Positions 15,419 through 24,126 of a stretch of DNA of 64,000 nt are shown here, piece by piece. This stretch comes from Winogradskyella aurantiaca (lineage in GTDB: Bacteria > Bacteroidota > Bacteroidia > Flavobacteriales > Flavobacteriaceae). Every line of letters begins with the position of its first letter. The first letter of the stretch is position 1. The DNA is taken from the NCBI RefSeq assembly GCF_003362725.1, contig NZ_QKTV01000004.1:62001-126000 (forward strand), read 5' to 3'. A program made the position numbers and the translations under genes. The notes below the pieces were generated by a model. It ran no database searches. It was not told where the DNA came from and saw nothing but the letters and a program-made list of their open reading frames with translations.

Positions 15419-17410
15419 GTGGATAAAAATCTAAAGAAAACTATGATAAAAAACGACTTTGACCCATTAAATAGTTCAGATAGCTTTGATAGTGAAATTG
15501 TTAATTCTGCTAAAAAAAGAGAAATTCGTAATATTTTAAAATCGTATGTTGGAATTTTTGATTCTTTTTCGGAGCTAATTCAGAATTCACTCGATGCGGT
15601 TGATAAAAGAAAAAAAGTCGACACAGATTTACAGAAAAAACTTTGGCTAGAAGTTAACCTACAAGATAATTCATTTACCATTGCAGATAATGGAATTGGA
15701 TTTCAACAAAAAGAATTTGAAGCCTTTTTAGCACCGAATATATCTTTTAAAGATGGTAGTGAAACGAGAGGAAACAAGGGTGTTGGAGCCACTTATATCG
15801 CTTATGGCTTTAACAAATTAACACTTGGAACAAAAAATGCTGACTTCAATTATATTGGGCAAATTAGCAATGGAAGAAAATGGGTAGAAGACAAAGAGGG
15901 AATTGTTACAAGACCTGTTGTGACTTCTTTTGAACAAACACCTGATTTATTCAACCAAACAGAACAAGGAACTTTTTTTAAAATCGAATATGGAGGTGAT
16001 TTTACTAGACCAAAATCCCTAACATATTTTTCTGCTAATAATGCAGAGCAATGGATTTATCTTTTACTATTAAAAACACCGTTAGGTGGAATTTACTTTG
16101 ATGATTTAACTGACCAAGCCAAATTTAATTTAAAAGTTATCGATTCCTCTGGTTCTGTAACTGAAATTGACAATGAATCAGCTTTATATATATATCCGCA
16201 CAACAAAATAAAAGCAAGTGCGAATATTAAAGAAATAGCTAAAATTCAAAAGAAACTTCTCGAAAGTGGAAAAGACCCATCAAAATTACCTGCTAAGTTT
16301 GAAAGGTTAAATGGAGTTTATGAAAACTATTCTTCAAAAGAACTAAAAGCCTTACCAACAAACAAATTAGAAGATAAACATCATCTTTTAATTGACGAAT
16401 ATTCAATAGAAGCATATGGCTATTTTGGTTACTCAACTCAGCTTTGGGATGAATTTAATGACAACTTAGCTAAATTGAGAAAAGGATATAGAGTTCTTAA
16501 AGGTGGTTTATTAATTGCTAATAATAATATGCTTCAAGGTGATTATATTGCTATTCCTTTAACTTCAAACATTGGTTATCAAAATCAAGCACACATTATA
16601 ATACATTTAAAAAATGCAGACCCAGATTTAGGAAGAAAAGGTTTTCAACCTGAGATAAAAGAACTTTGCGAAATTCTGTCTGTTGGAATTGTAAATAAGC
16701 TAAAGCATTGGAAAAATAAGTTAAGAAACGATACTGGTGCAAAACCAGTTATTACAACACAAATCAATCTTCACAATTGGATAAAAGAGCAAGAAAATCA
16801 CGAACAATCATTTCCGCTTGACTTAACAAACCCAAATTTTTTCAAACCAATTAACGAAATATCAATTTCATCAGTTCCGCAATCAGAACAAGATGTTATC
16901 GTTTTGTTTAATCAATTAATTGCAGGAGGAGTAATAAGAGGTTTAAAATTATTAGCTACAAGTCAATATGCAACTTATGATGGTATATTTAAATTCTATA
17001 TTAAAGAACCAAGAGAAAATCACATTTTTGAAAAGGTAACTAATCCACTTGGTGTCCAAGAATTAGGGTTACCTATTGATACTGTATCAAACCCTATGGT
17101 ACTAGAATACAAATTCAATTTAAACGCCCTTTTCCAAGAATTTGAAAATGAAGATAAATTTGAAAAAGATGTGAATTTGGCAATTGCTTGGGAATTAGGA
17201 GATGCCTGGAAAAGAAATTATGATATAACATCTTTATTAGACCTTGATAATTTACATCACAGACAATTTCACGGAATTACACACATAATCCATTCAAAGA
17301 CTTCTAGCTTCAATTTAATAGTGTTAAAAGAGTTGATGGAATATTTAAATGACGTAGATGGTGTTCAGGATTTTCATAGTAAAAAGTATGGAGAAGATAT
17401 TTTCGAATAA
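15419..17410 (+). CDS. GHKL (HSP90/MutL-type) ATPase, cassette C7
   Basis: 663 residues from GTG 15419; ATG 15443 is an alternative. The GHKL ATP site is clear: N box FSELIQNSLDAVDK (about 51-64), G1 box IADNGIGF (about 94-101) and G2 box RGNKGVGATY (about 117-126). A transducer-like middle and a separate C-terminal region (about 500-663) follow; the latter contains VLEYKF and a downstream DVNLAIAWELGD, a layout that could be a PD-(D/E)xK-like nuclease fold, only a guess. Chaperone-type ATPases paired with a second gene on mobile DNA are frequent in anti-phage systems such as MORC-like ones. Confidence 0.82.
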   Translation: MDKNLKKTMIKNDFDPLNSSDSFDSEIVNSAKKREIRNILKSYVGIFDSFSELIQNSLDAVDKRKKVDTDLQKKLWLEVNLQDNSFTIADNGIGFQQKEFEAFLAPNISFKDGSETRGNKGVGATYIAYGFNKLTLGTKNADFNYIGQISNGRKWVEDKEGIVTRPVVTSFEQTPDLFNQTEQGTFFKIEYGGDFTRPKSLTYFSANNAEQWIYLLLLKTPLGGIYFDDLTDQAKFNLKVIDSSGSVTEIDNESALYIYPHNKIKASANIKEIAKIQKKLLESGKDPSKLPAKFERLNGVYENYSSKELKALPTNKLEDKHHLLIDEYSIEAYGYFGYSTQLWDEFNDNLAKLRKGYRVLKGGLLIANNNMLQGDYIAIPLTSNIGYQNQAHIIIHLKNADPDLGRKGFQPEIKELCEILSVGIVNKLKHWKNKLRNDTGAKPVITTQINLHNWIKEQENHEQSFPLDLTNPNFFKPINEISISSVPQSEQDVIVLFNQLIAGGVIRGLKLLATSQYATYDGIFKFYIKEPRENHIFEKVTNPLGVQELGLPIDTVSNPMVLEYKFNLNALFQEFENEDKFEKDVNLAIAWELGDAWKRNYDITSLLDLDNLHHRQFHGITHIIHSKTSSFNLIVLKELMEYLNDVDGVQDFHSKKYGEDIFE

Positions 17411-17418
17411 ATAACTGT

Positions 17419-17550
17419 GGCTAACAATGTGTATAATTAATAGCGGTTTAAGTGATAAAACGTAAGATAAAACATAAAATAAAGATCAGTGTAAAACCGA
17501 AAGGTTTGTGAGTAGAAAACCGCTACTACTCATACACGAGACCGTTGTGC
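17419..17550 (+). repeat. attC7-like site, 132 bp
   Basis: Left core GGCTAAC, right core GTTGTGC. Outer stem GTGTAT/ATACAC and AGCGG/CCGCT. Related to attC22 and attC29. Confidence 0.86.
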
Positions 17551-17574
17551 TTCATTTTAACCAACTACTAACCA

Positions 17575-18330
17575 ATGATAAAATTCTTTAGAAAAATTAG
17601 ACAAAACTTACTAATGGAAAACAATACTGGAAAGTATTTAAAATATGCTATTGGTGAAATTTTTCTCGTAATGGTTGGAATTTTATTAGCATTACAAGTC
17701 AATAATTGGAATGAAAATCGGCTTAAAAAAATACAAGTGTATACTTATCTTGAGAGTATTATAACAGATTTAAAATCTGATATTAGTTTATACCAGTTAA
17801 GTATTGATGTATATGAAAAACATATTGAAAATATTAGTCAAGTCTTATCTGATAATGAATATAAGCAGTTAAAAGTTGATTCCATTTACACTTTAATTAC
17901 CAGGACTTGGGGTACTAATACGATTAAAACTCAAACTTACGAAAAGATAAAAAGTACAGGATTACAGGACATTCTTGGAACAGTGGAAATAGATAATGCA
18001 GTAAATAATTACTACGAAGAATCAACAACTTTTTTCGATTACTATGTAAATTGGAATAGAGAAATGACAAATAGAGATGATTTATTTTGGAATTATGCTA
18101 ACAATTTTGAAACTGGAATTCTTGAACGAGTTAATTCAACTTCTATACCATATCAACAAGATCCAATAAAAAGAAAGGCGGAATTGGTAAAACTTGTTGA
18201 ATCAACTCTTGGAAGAAATTATCTGAAAAATGCTTTGAGTCGTGATGTTTTTGGTGTCAAAATAATAAAAGACTTCAAGGCGAAAGCTGAAAATTTAGTA
18301 GAGTTAATAGAAGAACAAATTGACAAATAA
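17575..18330 (+). CDS. DUF6090 family protein, cassette C8
   Basis: 251 residues. The start is typical of the family: MIKFFRKIRQNLL followed by KYLKYAIGEIFLVMVGILLALQVNNWNENR, giving one membrane helix at about 27-47 with the soluble remainder outside. The remainder is helical and charged (long coiled-coil-like stretches). Function unknown; the family is widespread in Flavobacteriia. This is one of four copies in this array. Head GTTGTGCTTC and tail AAAGCACAAC agree at 9 of 10. Confidence 0.85.
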   Translation: MIKFFRKIRQNLLMENNTGKYLKYAIGEIFLVMVGILLALQVNNWNENRLKKIQVYTYLESIITDLKSDISLYQLSIDVYEKHIENISQVLSDNEYKQLKVDSIYTLITRTWGTNTIKTQTYEKIKSTGLQDILGTVEIDNAVNNYYEESTTFFDYYVNWNREMTNRDDLFWNYANNFETGILERVNSTSIPYQQDPIKRKAELVKLVESTLGRNYLKNALSRDVFGVKIIKDFKAKAENLVELIEEQIDK

Positions 18331-18335
18331 CGAAA

Positions 18336-18466
18336 GCACAACAATGGCTATAATTAATTGCTTGTTCTCTCCTACTTCTGAAAATCCTCGCGGATTTTCA
18401 GCTTTGTGTGTACTTGCAAAGTTAAGTGCTAAACCACGCAACTACTCATAGCCGAGACCGTTGTGC
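18336..18466 (+). repeat. attC8-like site, 131 bp
   Basis: Left core GCACAAC, right core GTTGTGC. Outer stem GGCTATAATTAATTGCTTG against CACGCAACTACTCATAGCC; perfect inner hairpin CTGAAAATCC/GGATTTTCAG. Nearly identical to attC11 and attC15. Confidence 0.9.
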
Positions 18467-18523
18467 ACAATTTGCGAAATGAAACAATAATCTAGAATTG
18501 TTAAGTGTTACTTAACTACAATA

Positions 18524-19240
18524 ATGAAATTAAATATTTTAGGTAAACAAAGTGCTGTGGGAAATAAACAATCCAATTTCTTCACTTATGCTATTCGAGA
18601 AGTTATCTTAGTTGTAATAGGGATATTAATAGCCGTTTCAATAAACAACTGGAACGAAAATAGAAAGAAAAATAACGAACTTAACCAAATACTAGTTCAA
18701 GTAAAAGAAGATCTCAAAACTGACCTAGTCAAAATTGATAAAGTTTTCGAGTTTTATGAAAATAAAAAACCTGTATTCAAAAAAGTTCTAAAATCCGAAT
18801 ACACCATTGAAGACTATACAGAGAATCCAAATATAGCTTTTCTTATTTTTGGTTACCCAGAACTAGCTATAAATCAAAGAGGTGTTTCGTTATTGGAGGA
18901 CTTTAAAGGAGATGTGGAAATAGAGAAAGAAACCCTAGTACAAGAATTAATTATGTTTTATAAGCAACAGATATTGGAAATTAATGTTGATGATGAACTG
19001 CGTTTCAAGGATTATAAAGAGAATTTCACATACTGGAAAAACAATACTGATTGGTGGTTAGATTATGTGCAACTAAAAGTAAATAAGGAGTTTATTGAAT
19101 ATGCTTTAAAAAGCAGAGACTATAAAACTAGAGTAGCTACTGCTGAATTTTTTGCCTATAAAGTTTATTTACCCGAATTATCGAAATTCAAACAGAAAGG
19201 ACTCGAACTAATTGAAAAAATTGAAAAAATTAATGAATAA
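18524..19240 (+). CDS. DUF6090 family protein, cassette C9
   Basis: 238 residues. The membrane helix at about 23-42 carries the family signature YAIREVILVVIGILIAVSINNWNENRKK. The first 20 residues differ from the other copies (MKLNILGKQSAVGNKQSN). The rest is charged and helical. Distance from site to start is longer than usual (58 bases). Head GTTGTGCACA and tail TATGCACAAC agree at 9 of 10. Confidence 0.83.
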   Translation: MKLNILGKQSAVGNKQSNFFTYAIREVILVVIGILIAVSINNWNENRKKNNELNQILVQVKEDLKTDLVKIDKVFEFYENKKPVFKKVLKSEYTIEDYTENPNIAFLIFGYPELAINQRGVSLLEDFKGDVEIEKETLVQELIMFYKQQILEINVDDELRFKDYKENFTYWKNNTDWWLDYVQLKVNKEFIEYALKSRDYKTRVATAEFFAYKVYLPELSKFKQKGLELIEKIEKINE

Positions 19241-19247
19241 AAACTAT

Positions 19248-19380
19248 GCACAACAATGTATAACCGCAATTACGGCGGATTCGACTACGTTCGAATCCAC
19301 TCGGAATTGCGAGCGTCTGTGCTTAATCGAAAAACAGTAATTTAAAACCCGTAACTGACGGTTATACGAGACCGTTGTGC
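19248..19380 (+). repeat. attC9-like site, 133 bp
   Basis: Left core GCACAAC, right core GTTGTGC. Outer stem GTATAACCG/CGGTTATAC; inner hairpin GGATTCGA/TTCGAATCC. Family of attC12, 17, 18 and 24. Confidence 0.88.
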
Positions 19381-19401
19381 ATAATTTAACCAATCAGAAA
19401 C

Positions 19402-19794
19402 GTGAAAAAAATATTCATCTTGACTTTACTCTCTTTTTTCGGTTGTAAAAACGAACCAATCTGTACTATAAATGAAAATAACGCTGGAAAAGAAATTTAT
19501 GACTTGGATGAGGCGACTTGTTTCATTGCTTTAAAGCTGAACAAAAATAAGTCTGACTTGAAATTGATTCGTAGTGCTCTAATTGCAGAAGAAAACTATA
19601 TGAGTAAAATCGGACTGACAACAGAAAATCCGAATCCCGAAAATGAACTTGAATCGAATGCAGAATTGGACATTAACCAAATGGCTGAATATGCTATTAG
19701 TGAGGAAAAAGTTGACCTAACAAAAGAAGAATTAATCGAAATCTATGATACCGAAATTGAATATTTAATGTTCATTGGAGTCGTATCTGAATAA
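19402..19794 (+). CDS. Small lipoprotein, cassette C10
   Basis: 130 residues, GTG start giving MKKIFILTLLSFFGCKNEP with a lipobox cysteine at 15. The mature part is acidic and helical (DLDEATCFIALKLNKNKSDLKLIRSALIAEENYMSKIG). No family recognised. It shares cassette C10 with the next gene, 6 bases downstream. Confidence 0.72.
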   Translation: MKKIFILTLLSFFGCKNEPICTINENNAGKEIYDLDEATCFIALKLNKNKSDLKLIRSALIAEENYMSKIGLTTENPNPENELESNAELDINQMAEYAISEEKVDLTKEELIEIYDTEIEYLMFIGVVSE

Positions 19795-19800
19795 AAAACT

Positions 19801-20190
19801 ATGAGGTTAATAATAATACTGACTTTAATTCTCGGAATTAATTCGTATAAAGCGCAATCCATATCTGAAAATAAACTTATAGGAAAATGGATTTTAGTTG
19901 CAGAAACGGACTCTTTTCCTACCGATATTGAGCCACTTACTGAAAACGAAACTGACTCGGAATCTGACTCAAAATCGGAACTAACAACTACTCTAACTTT
20001 TAATAAAGACAAAACAATCTTTATTAACCAAATGGGAAATGAATACGACTCAACTTATAAATTAAGTGACTCAATTCTAACAATTGGAAATCGGAATTAC
20101 ATTCTGGTTGAAATTAATGAGAAGAAGTTGATTTATAAAAATAAAGGTGGTTTGTTCAACAAGCATTATGAGTTTAAAAAGATAAAATAA
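19801..20190 (+). CDS. Secreted lipocalin-like small protein, cassette C10
   Basis: 129 residues with a signal peptide (1-18, ending SYKAQ). The mature part has the pattern of short lipocalin-like proteins: LIGKWILVAETDS, TTTLTFNKDKTIFI, YKLSDSILTIGNRNYILVEINEKKLIYKN. An acidic serine-rich insert (ENETDSESDSKSE) lies at about 48-60. Ligand unknown. The tail TATGCACAAC complements the cassette head GTTGTGCATA exactly. Confidence 0.7.
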   Translation: MRLIIILTLILGINSYKAQSISENKLIGKWILVAETDSFPTDIEPLTENETDSESDSKSELTTTLTFNKDKTIFINQMGNEYDSTYKLSDSILTIGNRNYILVEINEKKLIYKNKGGLFNKHYEFKKIK

Positions 20191-20197
20191 AAACTAT

Positions 20198-20332
20198 GCA
20201 CAACAACGGCTATAGTTCATTACGGCTGAAATTCCTAATCGGAATTTCAAGCCTTTTTGCTAAATTAATGGTTACGGCGGAATGATACTCGCGTACCATT
20301 CCGTAACAAAACCATAGCCCAGACCGTTGGCA
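20198..20332 (+). repeat. attC10-like site, 135 bp
   Basis: Left core GCACAAC, right core GTTGGCA. Outer stem GGCTAT/ATAGCC and TTACGG/CCGTAA; inner hairpin GAAATTCC/GGAATTTC and GGAATG-A/T-CATTCC. Confidence 0.86.
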
Positions 20333-20355
20333 ACAATTTTGACCAAGCTAAATCA

Positions 20356-21087
20356 ATGATAAAATTCTTTAGAAAAATTAGACAAAAACTTCTCTCTGAA
20401 AATAAGTTCAGTAAATATCTGATTTATGCGATTGGTGAAATTATTCTTGTCGTAATAGGAATTTTGATTGCGTTAGCAATAAATAATTGGAAAGAAAATC
20501 AAACTGAAATTAAGCAACAGAATTTAATTTTTGAAAACTTAAATTTAGAATTAAGTAATAATCTAAAAAATCTGAATTCAGCAATTAAATTTTCTGAATC
20601 CTATATCAACTCTTCAGAATATCTTTTGCTATCAATGAATAATTTGGCAACTAACAAATTTAAAGGTGAAAAATTGGATAGCTTATTGTCGACGTTTGGA
20701 TTTTCTCAATGGAAAAGAACTAATTTAAATTTAAAATCTCTCGAAAATTCTGGTAGATTAAATTCAGTTGAAAATAATGAACTAAAGAGATTGATTTATG
20801 ACTGGTTAAGCTTGATTGAAGACCTAGAATTACTTGAAAAGAGAAGTGATTATTCCTTTCAATACTACGTAGATTTCATTAAAAAAAATGGTTCTTGGAG
20901 AGAAATAGATAAATATATGTTAGAAAGAGTTCAAGGTTCTCAACTTCTTCAATCTAACGACCATTTATTGTTGAGTCCTGAATTTGAAAATTGTGTGAAT
21001 GACTTAAACATTTTTGAGACTCATAAATACAATAGGTATAAACAAATCAAGGTAACATTAAACCAATTAATAGAATATACCGAATAA
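20356..21087 (+). CDS. DUF6090 family protein, cassette C11
   Basis: 243 residues. The start MIKFFRKIRQKLLSENKFSK is nearly the same as the C8 copy, then YAIGEIILVVIGILIALAINNWKENQ gives the membrane helix (about 24-46). The remainder is helical with many Asn, Leu and Glu. The strong N-terminal conservation against a divergent C-terminal part suggests that the membrane anchor is the shared element. Head and tail agree at 8 of 10 (GTTGGCAACA against AGTTGCTAAC). Confidence 0.85.
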   Translation: MIKFFRKIRQKLLSENKFSKYLIYAIGEIILVVIGILIALAINNWKENQTEIKQQNLIFENLNLELSNNLKNLNSAIKFSESYINSSEYLLLSMNNLATNKFKGEKLDSLLSTFGFSQWKRTNLNLKSLENSGRLNSVENNELKRLIYDWLSLIEDLELLEKRSDYSFQYYVDFIKKNGSWREIDKYMLERVQGSQLLQSNDHLLLSPEFENCVNDLNIFETHKYNRYKQIKVTLNQLIEYTE

Positions 21088-21095
21088 ATAACAGT

Positions 21096-21226
21096 TGCTA
21101 ACAATGGCTATAAGTAATTGCTTGTTCTCGCCTACTTCTGAAAATCCTCGCGGATTTTCAGTTTGGTGTATACTTGCAAAGTTAAGTGCTAACCCACGCA
21201 ACTACTCATAGCCTAGACCGTTAGCA
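21096..21226 (+). repeat. attC11-like site, 131 bp
   Basis: Left core TGCTAAC, right core GTTAGCA. Near-copy of attC8 (GGCTAT family) including the perfect CTGAAAATCC/GGATTTTCAG hairpin. Confidence 0.9.
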
Positions 21227-21239
21227 ACAACCTGAATAT

Positions 21240-22211
21240 ATGTCGAAAAAAAGAAAATATATCATCCCTTTCGTAATTATTATAATTCTAACTGCAGGAT
21301 ATTTAATAGCTGATTCCATCTTATTTGATGGGGTAAAACCAAAAGTTATAAACGTAAATGGTTTTCAAGCAAAATATTTTGCTAAAGATAATTTGGCCAA
21401 TAAAACTGCAGTTATTCTAATTGGAGGTGGACAATGGGGAGATTATTGGGCAAATGAATTTGCCAATAAGGAAATGGTAGCATTATCATTGCCATATAAT
21501 GGAATAGAGGGATTACCAAAATTACCTGAAGATATTGATTTGGAATACTTTGAAAATGCAATACAATGGCTAAAATCAAAAAAGGAAGTTAGTTCTGAAA
21601 AGATAGTTGTAATGGGAGCATCACGAAATGCTGAATTAGCTTTAGTCATTGCATCAACTTTCACAAATAGTATAAAAGGAGTTATTGCTTATTCACCAAG
21701 CTCTGTTTCTTGGTCAAATACAGTACTACCCTATAATTCGAGTGAACTGAAACCAAGTTGGAAATACAAAGGGATTGATATTCCTTATATACCCATGGAA
21801 AAATTATCTGGAAATGTGTCTGGTAAAGTTGAAATGATAGATTATTGGGAAAAGGGGTTATCTAAAACTGATTTAGTTGAAAATGCTTCTATAAAAGTAG
21901 AAAACATATCAGGACCAATCTTACTCTTTTCTGGCAGTGATGATAGGGTTTGGCCATCAGCAAAAATGGCTGATATGATTGAAAAAAGACTAGAAGAAAA
22001 TAGTTTCACATATACCTTTAATAATATTCAATTTGAAAATGCAGGGCATTTAATTTCAAGAAATCCCGAACAAAAAACAGATATTAGAACCGGAAAAATC
22101 AATCTTGGTGGAAGGGAATTTGAATATGAATTTGGAGGAACTGATAGTGGAGATTACAAAGCCAAGAAAGATGCGAAAATGAAATTAATGGAATTTTTAA
22201 AAGCAATGTGA
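21240..22211 (+). CDS. Alpha/beta hydrolase, BAAT-type thioesterase-like, cassette C12
   Basis: 323 residues. It begins with an N-terminal membrane anchor or signal (about 6-24). The hydrolase domain has an oxyanion-side strand AVILIGGGQWGD, nucleophile elbow GASRNAEL (Ser about 129), acid GSDDRVWP (Asp about 240) and His in NAGHLI (about 271). This layout resembles the C-terminal domain of BAAT/acyl-CoA thioester hydrolases; substrate unknown. Head GTTAGCAACA and tail agree at 9 of 10. Confidence 0.8.
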   Translation: MSKKRKYIIPFVIIIILTAGYLIADSILFDGVKPKVINVNGFQAKYFAKDNLANKTAVILIGGGQWGDYWANEFANKEMVALSLPYNGIEGLPKLPEDIDLEYFENAIQWLKSKKEVSSEKIVVMGASRNAELALVIASTFTNSIKGVIAYSPSSVSWSNTVLPYNSSELKPSWKYKGIDIPYIPMEKLSGNVSGKVEMIDYWEKGLSKTDLVENASIKVENISGPILLFSGSDDRVWPSAKMADMIEKRLEENSFTYTFNNIQFENAGHLISRNPEQKTDIRTGKINLGGREFEYEFGGTDSGDYKAKKDAKMKLMEFLKAM

Positions 22212-22228
22212 AACTTTAGAAAGGCAGT

Positions 22229-22361
22229 TGCTAACAATGTATAACCTCAATTACGGCGGATTCGACTTCGTCCGAATCCACTCGGAATTGCGAGCGTCAG
22301 TGCTTAATCGAAAAATAGTAATTTAAAACCCGTAACTGACGGTTATACGAGACCGTTAGCA
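22229..22361 (+). repeat. attC12-like site, 133 bp
   Basis: Left core TGCTAAC, right core GTTAGCA. Same family as attC9 (GTATAACC.../GGTTATAC, inner GGATTCGA/TCCGAATCC). Confidence 0.88.
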
Positions 22362-22377
22362 CTTATTTGAGAATAAA

Positions 22378-22953
22378 ATGAAACGATTAATAAAATTCAT
22401 AGAAAAGAATATTTCAGGCAAAAAGGTTTTAGGACTTTTTATCTTGACTAATCTTGTTTACACCTTTATGCTGACCGTTACAATTCCCAAAACAATGGAA
22501 TTCTCTAATGGAATGAAATTATTGGATATGATGCCCACAGGATATGATTTGAATTATGTAGGTGAATTATTCACTTCGCTTGGAGAAAATGGACGTTTGA
22601 CATATCTAACCAACCAAATACCTGTTGATATGATTTACCCACTGCTATTCGGACTTTCTTATTGTCTGCTTTTGGGATATTTTTTGAAAAAACTGGACAA
22701 ATTAAATTCCCCATATATTTATCTCTGCCTATTACCGATAATTGCCGGAATTGCAGATTATTTGGAAAATATCGGAATTATCACAATGCTTAAAAACTAT
22801 CCAGAATTGAAAGGGACTGCAGTTTATACAACTAATATATTTTCAGTTATAAAAAGCATTTCAACAAGTATATTTTTTATTGCATTAATAGTAATCTTAA
22901 TAACACTTGGAATTAAAGTATTAAACAGAAAAACAAGTGCTAACACCGTATAA
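22378..22953 (+). CDS. Multi-pass membrane protein, cassette C13
   Basis: 191 residues with four to five membrane helices (about 18-36, 82-102, 113-135 and 155-182). Family not recognised; motifs DMMPTGYDLNYVGELFTSLGENGR and FGLSYCLLLGYFLKKLDK are visible. The reading frame runs into the attachment site and ends at a TAA supplied by the site arm (AACACCGTATAA), so the C-terminus ...SANTV belongs partly to attC13. Head GTTAGCACTT matches the tail exactly. Confidence 0.72.
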   Translation: MKRLIKFIEKNISGKKVLGLFILTNLVYTFMLTVTIPKTMEFSNGMKLLDMMPTGYDLNYVGELFTSLGENGRLTYLTNQIPVDMIYPLLFGLSYCLLLGYFLKKLDKLNSPYIYLCLLPIIAGIADYLENIGIITMLKNYPELKGTAVYTTNIFSVIKSISTSIFFIALIVILITLGIKVLNRKTSANTV

Positions 22954-23070
22954 AAATTAATTGCTTGTTAAGAGCCTATTTATGAAAATCCTCGCGGATT
23001 TTCTATTCGGTTTGTACTTGCAAAATTAGTTGCTAAACCACGCAACTAATCTTATACAAAACCGTTGTAC
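22938..23070 (+). repeat. attC13-like site, 133 bp
   Basis: Left core TGCTAAC, right core GTTGTAC. Outer stem GTATAA/TTATAC and AATTGC/GCAA; inner GAAAATCC/GGATTTTC. Overlaps the last 16 bases of the C13 gene. Confidence 0.85.
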
Positions 23071-23081
23071 TCCATTAGAAA

Positions 23082-24083
23082 ATGAACAATGTCAAAATGA
23101 AAGCAGCCGTACGAAGAGATTATTGTTCGCCAGGTCAACTTAGAATAGAGCAGACTGACAAACCAATCCCTAAGGACAATGAAGTCTTAATTAGGGTTTA
23201 TGCTACAACCGTCAATAGAACAGATTGTGCTAACCTTACAGCGAAACCATTTATCATGAGGTTTGTTCTAGGGTTGTTCAAACCTAGAAAAGTTATTGTC
23301 GGGACGGATTTTGCAGGAGAAGTAATATCAATTGGCAAAAACATTAACTCAATTAGTATTGGCGACAGGGTATTTGGTTTTAATGATACAGGTTCCGAAT
23401 CTCAAGCTGAATACTTAACAACTGTTAAGGAAAATATTTTCGCTATTCCAAAAAACATTGACTTCAAACAGGCTGCTGCAAGTTTGGAAGGAGCACATTA
23501 CGCTTACTCGTTTATTCATAAAGTAAACATTCAATCAGGGCAAAGCATTTTAATAAATGGAGCAACTGGGGGTATTGGCTCTGCACTGCTACAATTTGTA
23601 AGACAATATGATATCAAAATAGCAGCTACCTGCAACACCAAGAACATCGAACTGATACAAACTTTGGGCGCTGACAAAATTTTTGATTACACAAAAGAAG
23701 ACTTTACAGAGAAAGGTGGAAAGTATGACTATGTCTTTGACACGGTTGGTAAAAGCACATTTGGTAAATGTAAATCACTTTTAAATAAAAAAGGAGTTTA
23801 CATTTCCTCTGAATTAGGACCTTATTCACAAAATGTTTTCTACCCCCTGTTTACGTCAATGTTAAGTAAGAAAGTATTCTTTCCTATTCCATATAATAAG
23901 AGAGAAACAATACCATATATCAGTAAAAACTTAGAGAAAGGAACTTTTAAGCCAGTGATTGACCGAGAATATTTATTAGAAGATATTTCTAAGGCGTACG
24001 AATATGTAATTAAAGGACAGAAAACAGGAAGCGTATTAATCAATTTAAATAACGAGAGTACAACAAAACATAAACTGCATTAA
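23082..24083 (+). CDS. Zinc-independent medium-chain dehydrogenase/quinone oxidoreductase, cassette C14
   Basis: 333 residues of the MDR superfamily. GroES-like N-terminal domain (about 5-120: NEVLIRVYATTVNRTDC, VGTDFAGEVISIGKNI, GDRVFGF). Rossmann domain from about 140 with NGATGGIGSALLQF and a C-terminal GKSVLINL-like end (KTGSVLINLNN). The zinc ligands of alcohol dehydrogenases are absent, so an NADPH quinone oxidoreductase type is likely. ATG at 23082 or 23097. The last codons lie within attC14. Head and tail agree at 9 of 10. Confidence 0.88.
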   Translation: MNNVKMKAAVRRDYCSPGQLRIEQTDKPIPKDNEVLIRVYATTVNRTDCANLTAKPFIMRFVLGLFKPRKVIVGTDFAGEVISIGKNINSISIGDRVFGFNDTGSESQAEYLTTVKENIFAIPKNIDFKQAAASLEGAHYAYSFIHKVNIQSGQSILINGATGGIGSALLQFVRQYDIKIAATCNTKNIELIQTLGADKIFDYTKEDFTEKGGKYDYVFDTVGKSTFGKCKSLLNKKGVYISSELGPYSQNVFYPLFTSMLSKKVFFPIPYNKRETIPYISKNLEKGTFKPVIDREYLLEDISKAYEYVIKGQKTGSVLINLNNESTTKHKLH

Positions 24084-24109
24084 AACGCAGTTTAGCCAGA
24101 CCGTTGTAC
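24058..24109 (+). repeat. attC14-like minimal site, 52 bp
   Basis: Left core GTACAAC, right core GTTGTAC. A single hairpin AAACTGC/GCAGTTT with loop ATTAAAAC, then CCAGACC. Overlaps the 3' end of the C14 gene. Similar to attC16 and attC21. Confidence 0.85.
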
Positions 24110-24126
24110 CCAATTAAAACATAGAT

